From an uncultured Oscillospiraceae bacterium (GTDB lineage: Bacteria > Bacillota > Clostridia > Oscillospirales > Oscillospiraceae): a stretch of 64,000 bases of DNA. The stretch lies in assembly GCA_910588135.1 (NCBI GenBank), contig CAJUOT010000001.1:50273-114272 (forward strand), written 5' to 3'. The notes below the pieces were generated by a model. The model was given only the letters and a program-made list of their open reading frames with translations. It ran no database searches and had not been told where the DNA came from. This document shows positions 27,146 through 34,241 of this stretch, piece by piece (position 1 is the stretch's first letter; each line of letters starts with the position of its first letter). The translations under genes and the position numbers were made by a program.

Positions 27146-28564
27146 ATGGAAATCATTGAATTTGACCGCTGGAAGCCCTCGGCGGACGACTCCCGGAAGC
27201 TGGAGTACGTGGGCCAGCGCACCGCTGAGGAGGTGTTCGGGGAGCTGAAGCACCGGCTGGAGGTGCAGGGTTATCTGCCCGACGAATATTTTCTGCTGGA
27301 CAGGAAATGGGAGGATGGCCGGGAGATCCCCCGGGAGGCGGATCTGTTCTGCACCGTGGACTACGGGGCCAGCGAGGGCGTTTATTTGGACGTGTACCTC
27401 AAGTGGTACGATGAGAAGCAGGGCAAGAGCATCACCGAGAGTTTCATCACGGGCAAGACCCTGGGCGAGAACGGCAATGATCTGGACAGGATGTTCCTGG
27501 TCGCATCTGCCATCACCAAGGCCGTCCACGGCGACCACGCCACCCACGCCCGGTACATGAAGATCGGCGGCGTGGAGGAGGACACTGGCGGCAGGGTGGT
27601 TCACCTGAGCCAGCAGGAGGAAAAGGTCATCATCGCGGCGCTGGTGGAGCAGCGGGAGCGGCAGGAAACCGCCATGTCCCAGACCGAGCAGCTCCTGCGC
27701 CGCATGGCCGGGAGCATCACAGCCTACATGGACACGGTGGGGCAGCGTCCTTTGTGTGTCAGCGACTATGACAAGGCTGTCCTGGCGATTCGGGATGGGG
27801 AGCTCCCCGCCTTTTTGGAGCTGTACCCCAAGGTGCTGGAACCCCACGCGGCCGACTTGCTGGTGGAAGCGGCGGGTCGCCCCGGCGCGGTGGGCCGCCA
27901 AATGACCCGCGCCCTGCTGGACGACACAGAGCAGTTCCCGGAAGCGGCCTACTTCACAGCCTGCCAGAAAGCCATCGACATCAATGACCCACAAAAGGTA
28001 TCCACTCTGCTGGCAAATGCGGAAGATCGTGTGGCGGATTTGGCCCCATCCTTCCATGGCGAGATGGCCTGTTATGCCTGGGCGGATCACCGGCATATTA
28101 CCAGGGAGATCATCAATCAGTGTACCAATGAGCAGATTGCCGCCGCGCCGCCCCACCTGTTGGAGCAGTTCGCCATGGATGCCGACTACCGCGCAATGTC
28201 CATGCTGGTGGAAAAGGGGATTTCCGGGGGCGGCTGTGCCGGCCGGATCCTCCATATGCTGACCTATCAAGGCCGGAACAGCTGGATGGCGGTGGAGCTT
28301 CTGCGGGAACGGATGTGGGTGGATATCAACGACTACCACGCGCTCCAGTCCTGTGTGCAAAACGGCGCGGTGGACGTGGCAAAACTTCTGCTGGACGGCG
28401 GGATAGACTTCGGACGCTACTGCCAGATTTACCCCAACAGCGGCAGCCCGGAGGTCATCCAGGCGCTGGAGGAACACTGGGCGCAGCTCCAAAGTCAAGC
28501 ACAGGGGCAGGCGGACGAACAGGCCCCTGACGGGCCGGAGGCTGGGGGGATGCAGTTTGGTTGA
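27146..28564 (+). CDS. Large ICE accessory protein with ankyrin-like C-terminal repeats, 472 aa
   Basis: ATG with AAGGAGGAAAGC upstream. Residues 1-200 are an unrecognised conserved region (RTAEEVFGELKHRLEVQGYL). The C-terminal half consists of short helix pairs of about 30 residues, for example DADYRAMSMLVEKGIS and VAKLLLDGGIDFGRYC, that look like degenerate ankyrin-type repeats for protein binding. It ends in GPEAGGMQFG, a tail like the DUF4314 and DUF3849 proteins. It overlaps the M23 peptidase gene by 8 bp. Confidence 0.6.
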   Translation: MEIIEFDRWKPSADDSRKLEYVGQRTAEEVFGELKHRLEVQGYLPDEYFLLDRKWEDGREIPREADLFCTVDYGASEGVYLDVYLKWYDEKQGKSITESFITGKTLGENGNDLDRMFLVASAITKAVHGDHATHARYMKIGGVEEDTGGRVVHLSQQEEKVIIAALVEQRERQETAMSQTEQLLRRMAGSITAYMDTVGQRPLCVSDYDKAVLAIRDGELPAFLELYPKVLEPHAADLLVEAAGRPGAVGRQMTRALLDDTEQFPEAAYFTACQKAIDINDPQKVSTLLANAEDRVADLAPSFHGEMACYAWADHRHITREIINQCTNEQIAAAPPHLLEQFAMDADYRAMSMLVEKGISGGGCAGRILHMLTYQGRNSWMAVELLRERMWVDINDYHALQSCVQNGAVDVAKLLLDGGIDFGRYCQIYPNSGSPEVIQALEEHWAQLQSQAQGQADEQAPDGPEAGGMQFG

Positions 28565-29615
28565 TCCCGTCCTCGTGGCGAAAGCCGCCGCCACACTGCT
28601 GTCCAACGAGAAAACCCGGAAGGGCTTGGGGTGGGCCATAGCCGCCATTCTCTCCCCCATCATCGTGGTGATCGCCCTGCTGTGTTCCCTGGGTTCCGGG
28701 GCGGTCAGTCACAACATCTCCGCCGCCCAACTGTGCTTCGGGGACGGAGAGATTCCCGCTGACACCCCCGCCGAGTACCGGCTGTGCATTGAGCGGACGC
28801 GGGCAGATTTTGCTGAGCTGGATACCGTCATCGCCGACATCCAATCGAATATGGAGGACGGGAACAGCCTCGATCCCATCCGGGTCAAGGCTGTGTTTTT
28901 CTCCCTGTATTTCGGCGGCGAGACGCCGTCCCTCTCCCAGTTCGCCCACTGCTTCGCCGCCAGCGAGACCCGCACCGAAACAGTTACCGAGCAGGATGAG
29001 GACGGCAATGACATTGAGGTGGAGCGCATTTACAACGTGTTCGTGCCCATTGAGGACACGGGCACGATGTACTCCCGCATCGCCGCCTCGCTGGGCGTCA
29101 CCGCCACCGGGGAGCAGCAGTCCAACGCGGACAATGTGTACAGCCTGATTAAATACGGTTATCCCACCGGGGAGGGCGGCGCGGTCTATGAGGGCTCCGA
29201 TGTGCCCTACGTGGGTGCGGACGGGTTCTGCTCCCCGGTGGGGGCCAACTGGCGGAGCATTGTCACCTCTGAATTCGGCGGGCGGCTGGACCCCATCACC
29301 GGGCAGCGGGACGGACACACCGGCATGGACTTGGCCGTCCCCACCGGCACACCTGTCCGGGCGGCGCTGGGCGGCACGGTGCGGGTGGCCAAGTACGATT
29401 CCAGCTACGGCTACTATGTAACCATCGGCCACGAGAACGGTCTGCTGACCCTGTATGGCCACAACTCCCGCCTGCTGGTGCGGCCCGGGCAGGTGGTGCA
29501 GGCCGGGGACGTGATCTCGCTGTCCGGCTCCACCGGGCGCTCCACCGGCCCCCACCTCCACTTCGAGGTGCGGCTCAATGGGCAGCGGACGAACCCGAGA
29601 TATTACCTGCCATGA
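28557..29615 (+). CDS. Conjugation-associated M23 (LytM-type) peptidoglycan endopeptidase
   Basis: TTG start with GGGGGGA upstream. An N-terminal transmembrane helix (GWAIAAILSPIIVVIALLC) anchors an extracellular region; the C-terminal M23 domain has DGHTGMDLAVP and STGPHLHFEVRL, the Zn-binding His/Asp and catalytic His motifs of LytM-type metalloendopeptidases. Such enzymes open the cell wall locally for the conjugation channel. No separate lytic transglycosylase domain is obvious, although the middle region (about residues 60-180) resembles the lysozyme-like domain position in related proteins. Confidence 0.9.
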   Translation: MVDPVLVAKAAATLLSNEKTRKGLGWAIAAILSPIIVVIALLCSLGSGAVSHNISAAQLCFGDGEIPADTPAEYRLCIERTRADFAELDTVIADIQSNMEDGNSLDPIRVKAVFFSLYFGGETPSLSQFAHCFAASETRTETVTEQDEDGNDIEVERIYNVFVPIEDTGTMYSRIAASLGVTATGEQQSNADNVYSLIKYGYPTGEGGAVYEGSDVPYVGADGFCSPVGANWRSIVTSEFGGRLDPITGQRDGHTGMDLAVPTGTPVRAALGGTVRVAKYDSSYGYYVTIGHENGLLTLYGHNSRLLVRPGQVVQAGDVISLSGSTGRSTGPHLHFEVRLNGQRTNPRYYLP

Positions 29616-29628
29616 AGAGGAAATCAAA

Positions 29629-30678
29629 ATGAAAATCAGAGCTGAGATGGGGCATCAGCCCGCGCCCCTCTGGCCCCATGAGTACCAGGTGGACAAGGTG
29701 GTGGTGCTGCCCGACGTCGCCTTCGCCAGCTTCATGATCCAGCCCCTGGACAGCTATGACTTTATCCGGAACAACTGGGTGGAGCCCCACCAGGGCACCG
29801 GTCTGAACCACTGTCTGCTGGTTTTGAGCGACGACCGCACGGACGGCGCGCTGGTGCAGTGCGGCGACGATGGCCGCGCCATGTACGCCGCCTATGTGGC
29901 GGGGGCGCGGGACATCGTGCAGGCCAGGCTGGAACGGGCCGTAGACTATATCGTCCGGCAGGCGACCGAGAACACCGGCAACGGAAGCTGGTGCGTCTAT
30001 TACGATGAGCTGGAACGGGAACTCGGGCTGACCATCCGGGACGGCAGCGGGCTGGATGCGATGCTGCTGGGTACCATGTGCGCCCGCCCGGAGGTGGCCG
30101 ACGTGGCGCTGATCAACGGCTGCGTCGATGCGGTCTACCAGCTGTCTTACTGCAAGAACCTGGAGGCACAGGAGGATATCCCCGCCGAATTTTCGCCGGA
30201 ACGCGCGGCGGAGCTCCTTGACAACGCCATCTCCGCGGCGCTCGGGCTTTATCAAGGGGAGGATTCCTATACCATGCTCCATGACAGCTTCGGCCTGACC
30301 CTCCAAGAGATCCGGGAACACAACTATATGTCAGACCGGGAGATAGCCGAGACCTGCGATGTGCCCGAGGAACTGCTGGATTGCTGCATGCGTGTGCGCG
30401 GCGTCCTTGAGCTGGATGATATCTCGGGCTCCGCCGTCTTATCTCACAAGGACTCCACCGTCCTTGTCCCGCTGGACGCCCTGAAAAAGCTGACGGACAG
30501 CGGACAGGAGAATTTCACCGCCCTGCTGGACACGGCGCGGGTGGCCGACATCCGGGTCGATGATGGGATCCCCGAGCTGGTGCTGGAGGGTGTGGACGCG
30601 GCGGAACTGGAGCGGCTGCACGACGCGCTGGAGGCCCAGACGCAGGCGGAGCAGGCCATGGGGCCCGCAATGGGATAG
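29629..30678 (+). CDS. ICE accessory protein of unknown function, 349 aa
   Basis: ATG at 29629 with GAAGAGGA upstream. The protein is acidic, soluble and without membrane segments. The N-terminal half contains EYQVDKVVVLPDVAFASFMI and GLNHCLLVLSDDRTDGALV, conserved blocks seen in proteins near the M23 gene of gut ICEs; the C-terminus ends in AEQAMGPAMG, another Gln/Met/Gly tail. No catalytic motif is visible. Confidence 0.6.
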   Translation: MKIRAEMGHQPAPLWPHEYQVDKVVVLPDVAFASFMIQPLDSYDFIRNNWVEPHQGTGLNHCLLVLSDDRTDGALVQCGDDGRAMYAAYVAGARDIVQARLERAVDYIVRQATENTGNGSWCVYYDELERELGLTIRDGSGLDAMLLGTMCARPEVADVALINGCVDAVYQLSYCKNLEAQEDIPAEFSPERAAELLDNAISAALGLYQGEDSYTMLHDSFGLTLQEIREHNYMSDREIAETCDVPEELLDCCMRVRGVLELDDISGSAVLSHKDSTVLVPLDALKKLTDSGQENFTALLDTARVADIRVDDGIPELVLEGVDAAELERLHDALEAQTQAEQAMGPAMG

Positions 30679-30691
30679 GGGGTGCGCTTCC

Positions 30692-31567
30692 ATGGGTAAA
30701 TTCAACACCGCGCGTGTGGCCAATGTGCTGGCCACCTATGCCGTGCGGCGGCTGATGGGCCATGGGCAGGGCCGTCTGGGCGATGGCTTCTGCCAGCCCG
30801 AAACGCGCCATGAGTGGATCCGGGATATCCTCCAGGGCATGGCGGAGGTGTGCGGCCAGAACCCCGCGCCCTTTCTCCAGTCCTTTGACCAGCGGCTGGA
30901 GACTGCCTGCGGCGCGTCTGCTGTGGAGGTGCTCACTCCAGACAGCCAGCGGCACATGATCCAAAGCCTGGGCTGGTACGCCTCCGCCCTGGGGCGCATG
31001 GAGGGCGACCAGCGGGCAAGGCTCTCCGCCGTGAAAAAGCTGCTGGAAGATGTGAGCGCCTATCTGCCCTGGGACGTGGGCGCCACCGGCGTCTACCCCG
31101 CCAGGGATGAGGTGGAACAGGCGCTCCTGTGTGCGGTGGCCCAACGGCCCATCCGCTTCACCCGCGTCTTGCTGGGTGGTGAGCGTGACCCGGGCGGCGT
31201 GGAGTTTCTGCCTGGGATGGTGAACGACGTGGAAACCGTGCGGCGCACCCAGGAGTTCCAGCGGCTCACGTTGGAGTACCCGAAACGGGAGGAGTGGCCC
31301 GCGCTGTGCATGGTCTGCATGGGCGGCGGGCGGCAGTCGGATGCCCATACGATAGACGCGGACGGGCTGGACATGGCGGTGATCCGTGAGTGCGGGGAGC
31401 GTTTTATGGAGCGGCCCGAGGTGCGCCCCGTGTGGATGCATGAGCTGACCATCCCTGTCCAGGGGCAGAACCGTGTGGTGAAAACTGCGCCGGAGGAGGC
31501 CGCCGAGTCCTCGCCGTCCTGTGGTGACCCGGACGAGCCCACCCAATGGGAATTTCACGTTTTGTAG
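30692..31567 (+). CDS. ICE accessory protein of unknown function, 291 aa
   Basis: ATG at 30692 follows GATAGGGGGTGCGC. The product begins MGKFNTARVANVLATYAVRR and is helical and soluble, with Trp/Cys-containing blocks such as ALCMVCMGGGRQSDAHTIDA near residue 210. I do not recognise the family. It sits 13 bp after the preceding gene and 12 bp before the DUF6103 gene, so it is in the same operon. Confidence 0.55.
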   Translation: MGKFNTARVANVLATYAVRRLMGHGQGRLGDGFCQPETRHEWIRDILQGMAEVCGQNPAPFLQSFDQRLETACGASAVEVLTPDSQRHMIQSLGWYASALGRMEGDQRARLSAVKKLLEDVSAYLPWDVGATGVYPARDEVEQALLCAVAQRPIRFTRVLLGGERDPGGVEFLPGMVNDVETVRRTQEFQRLTLEYPKREEWPALCMVCMGGGRQSDAHTIDADGLDMAVIRECGERFMERPEVRPVWMHELTIPVQGQNRVVKTAPEEAAESSPSCGDPDEPTQWEFHVL

Positions 31568-31579
31568 GAGGGATTGAAA

Positions 31580-31831
31580 ATGAAGAAAGCGACCATTACT
31601 GTGACGTTCGATGAGGAAAAGCTGGGCGCGCTGGAGTTCTCGCTGAAGAAGGAGGGCTCCTCCGTGCAGGCGCGGCTGGAGCAGACGCTGGGGCAGCTCT
31701 ATGAGCGCACCGTGCCGGATGCGGTGCGGGAGTACCTGGACAGCCGCGCCGCCCCCGCGCCCCGGCCAAAGCGTCCCCGGCCCGCGCCCAAGGAGCGGCC
31801 CGCGCCGTCCGGCGAGGAGGGCGGCGCATGA
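31580..31831 (+). CDS. DUF6103-like small protein, 83 aa
   Basis: ATG at 31580, 7 bp after AGGAGGG. MKKATITVTFDEEKLGALEF and TVPDAVREYLDSRA match the DUF6103 pattern of gut ICE proteins, with a strand-helix-helix layout close to RHH folds. The C-terminus is Pro/Arg/Lys-rich and likely disordered. It overlaps the next gene by ATGA and the pair probably functions together. Confidence 0.7.
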   Translation: MKKATITVTFDEEKLGALEFSLKKEGSSVQARLEQTLGQLYERTVPDAVREYLDSRAAPAPRPKRPRPAPKERPAPSGEEGGA

Positions 31832-32499
31832 ACGCCCGGGACATCACCGTCTGGCTGGACGAGCGTTGGTATGACGCGCTGTCCAGCCAGCTGAAGAAAA
31901 AGGACACCACCGTGGAGGATGAGCTGAACACCTACCTGGATGCCATGATCGACCAGCTCCCGGAACAGGTGCGGGAGCGGATCAGCCGGGAGATCTGGGA
32001 GGAGGATCAGCGGCAGCGCGCGGAGGCGGAGGCGTCCCGCCGCTTCTCTGTATTCCGCGTCACCCAGGACGGGCGGACAGACCACCTGGTGACGGAATGC
32101 CGTGTGCCGGTAGATGTACTCCATGCCGCTATGGCGCTGCGTTCTTACCTGCTGGCAAAAGGCAGTAGCTCACAGCGGTTCGCTGAGAGTCTGCACAGCG
32201 TGGCGGACATCGCCCCGGAGGTGTTTGAGGAGTACGCTGATGAGCTCCGGCAGGACGGCGGGCGCGTGACCGCCGCCCTGGACATCGACCTTGACCGGGG
32301 CGAGTTCTCCACCCTGGACGCTGCCAATGGCTGGGAAACCTACACCATCCGGGATGTGTCCACCGCCGCGTGGCGCGCAAGCCGGAAGGACGGTTTGGCT
32401 CGGGACAGGCGGCTGGATCTTTTCGCCGCCCACCTGGAAACCCGGATGATCCGCTGCGAGGGGCAGGAGATGGAGCAGCCCAGCGGGCCCTCCTTGTGA
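31828..32499 (+). CDS. DUF6103-partner ICE protein, 223 aa
   Basis: ATGA overlap with the DUF6103 gene. The first 80 residues (DITVWLDERWYDALSSQLKK, EDELNTYLDAMIDQLP) repeat the strand-helix-helix pattern of the DUF6103 protein; the rest is an unrecognised acidic domain. It ends in EMEQPSGPSL. A DNA-binding or DNA-partner role is suggested only by the similarity to RHH-like proteins. Confidence 0.55.
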   Translation: MNARDITVWLDERWYDALSSQLKKKDTTVEDELNTYLDAMIDQLPEQVRERISREIWEEDQRQRAEAEASRRFSVFRVTQDGRTDHLVTECRVPVDVLHAAMALRSYLLAKGSSSQRFAESLHSVADIAPEVFEEYADELRQDGGRVTAALDIDLDRGEFSTLDAANGWETYTIRDVSTAAWRASRKDGLARDRRLDLFAAHLETRMIRCEGQEMEQPSGPSL

Positions 32500-32621
32500 G
32501 CCGCGCTGTTGGTTTCGCCAACACGGCCCCGGGAATTTCGTTGTCTTTGCTGAATGGATATCCCGGCAAAGCTGTGGCATTGTGTTGCCAGCCCCAAAAA
32601 ATTTTGAAGGGAAGGATCAAA

Positions 32622-33182
32622 ATGAGTACGCAAACCCACTTCACCCCCACCGAGGCGTGTACCCTGATCGCCTATGAGACGGTGGCCCTGCTGAACACGG
32701 TGGAAACCGAGATCCCCCAGTGCGTCCAGGAGCTCCGAACTGCGGTGGAAACGCTCAGCGGCATCCACGATCTGGGCAAAGACGGCGAAACCCTGCTGGA
32801 CTGGCTGGACGTGGAGATCGCCGCCGCCCAGCGGTTCGTCGCCGACGGCGTAAGCCTGCCCAACCTGATCGACATGGAGCGGCTGGACACGGCGCCGGAC
32901 GCGGTGGCGCAGATGGATTTGGTCTGGCTGCTGTTCGACGCGGCGGCGAGGGAGGAATGCCTCCCGGAGCAGCGGCGGGCGCTCCTGAGTACCGCACGGA
33001 CGGTCACGGAGATGTGCGGGATGGACGACCTGCTCCTGGCCACGGTGAAGCCCAATGTGGCCCAGCTGGCTGCCGGGCTCCGCGCCGAACTGGCCGAAAT
33101 CCGCGACTCGCTCCCGGGCGGCAGGGAACTGCTGGCCGGGACGGGCAGGGAACCTTCCCCGCCCGCTGAACCTGCAATGTAG
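32622..33182 (+). CDS. ICE accessory protein of unknown function, 186 aa
   Basis: ATG with GAAGGGAAGGATCAAA upstream after a 122-bp gap that shows no gene. The product (MSTQTHFTPTEACTLIAYET) is an all-helical acidic protein; no family is recognised. It ends in PPAEPAM. A GC-rich hairpin follows the stop and probably ends the long accessory operon. Confidence 0.5.
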   Translation: MSTQTHFTPTEACTLIAYETVALLNTVETEIPQCVQELRTAVETLSGIHDLGKDGETLLDWLDVEIAAAQRFVADGVSLPNLIDMERLDTAPDAVAQMDLVWLLFDAAAREECLPEQRRALLSTARTVTEMCGMDDLLLATVKPNVAQLAAGLRAELAEIRDSLPGGRELLAGTGREPSPPAEPAM

Positions 33183-33700
33183 CCCTCCACCCGGGACAGC
33201 ACAAGGGGCCGCTCCATACCTGTGGGGCGGCCCCTGCGCTGTTCCCCCCGTGTGGGCCCGTTTGAGGGCGTTTGCGGCCCTCTTGGGGCGCGGGCAGCGT
33301 CCCAGCCCCACTGGGGAGGTGAAACGCGGTGTTGGCCCCTTTGTTGCCCGTTGTGGCGGTCGGCAGGTTTGCACCCCTGTGAGGGCCGCTTTCCGCCCGC
33401 CCGGAAGGGCAATTCAGGCGCGCCGCCAAGGGCAATGCAGACGTTCAATTTTTCTGCTGGATAAAGCGGTGATATCACCGCCTCTCACACCGGCCCGCAA
33501 TGCGGGCCGGGTTTCGGCTTTACGGGGAGGTTCAGCGATTTTGCGTTACCTTTTCCCCGATATCCAATGCCATCACTTTTCAGACGGTGTAATCAAATCT
33601 GCTATCAACAGAGCAAAAACTGAGGTGGCTGCCGCAGTTTCCAGGTATCAGAAGTGCTATCATGCCCATTTGAGCCGATATTTTGGAGGTGTTTTATCAG
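33183..33700 (+). other. About 500 bp without a clear gene; three hairpins
   Basis: The stretch holds a strong hairpin (AGGGGCCG 33204-33211 with CGGCCCCT 33238-33245, extended by GGGACAGC/GCTGTTCCC), a perfect 16-bp palindrome GCGGTGATATCACCGC (33466-33481), and a hairpin CCGGCCCGC/GCGGGCCGG (33490-33510). The first probably stops the upstream operon. The 190 bp before the MobC-like gene presumably carry its promoter, but I see no convincing -35/-10 pair. Open frames here look like chance. Confidence 0.5.
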
Positions 33701-34105
33701 ATGACCGAAGAAAAAGTAAAATTTCTGATGCGGATCGACCCGGATACCGACAGGAAGATCAAGGCCGCTCTGCCGCGCGCCAACTGCCGGAGCCAGAACG
33801 AGTTCATGGAGAACGCTGTGCGTTTCTACTGCGACTACCTGGCCGCCGAGGATGTGTCAGCGTTTCTGCCGCCCATTTTTGTCCACGCCATGCGCGGCAC
33901 CATCCAGTGCAGCGAGGATCGCATCGCCCGCCTGTTATTCAAACTGACAGTGGAGATCGGTATGATGATGCACGTGCTGGCGGCGGGGCTGGAGATCGAC
34001 AACAGCCAGCTGGACGCGCTGCGCTGGCAGTGCGTCCAGGAGGTGAAGAAAACCAACGGAGGGATCTCGTTCAAGGACACGCTGAAGCAGCACGGGGACG
34101 AGTGA
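33701..34105 (+). CDS. MobC-like RHH relaxosome accessory protein, 134 aa
   Basis: ATG at 33701 preceded by TTGGAGGT; an upstream in-frame start has no good site. The N-terminus (KVKFLMRIDPDTDRKIKAAL, then SQNEFMENAVRFYCDYLA) is a ribbon-helix-helix, and the C-terminal helices are longer than in simple repressors. Its place directly before the relaxase and the inverted-repeat region indicates a MobC-type protein that binds oriT and helps the relaxase open the DNA. Confidence 0.75.
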   Translation: MTEEKVKFLMRIDPDTDRKIKAALPRANCRSQNEFMENAVRFYCDYLAAEDVSAFLPPIFVHAMRGTIQCSEDRIARLLFKLTVEIGMMMHVLAAGLEIDNSQLDALRWQCVQEVKKTNGGISFKDTLKQHGDE

Positions 34106-34241
34106 CCGCGCAAAAAAATCAGTGTCCGCCAAGGGGGTGCTATACCCTCTCGGTGGACCGAGTGTCGGTTCATGGTGGACTGCCCAGAAGGTATTCTCTC
34201 TAAGGATTTTTTAATTCAGAGGGATAACAAAAACGTGGGAG
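34106..34241. other. Candidate origin of transfer (oriT)
   Basis: The gap between the MobC-like gene and the relaxase has nested repeats: GTCCGCC (34124-34130) with GGTGGAC (34152-34158), an inner GGGT-GCTAT-ACCC (34135-34147), and ACCGA-GTG-TCGGT (34157-34169). Such inverted repeats next to relaxase genes are typical of oriT; the nick site cannot be placed. The core CCGCCAAGGGGGTG recurs at about 62356. Confidence 0.5.
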
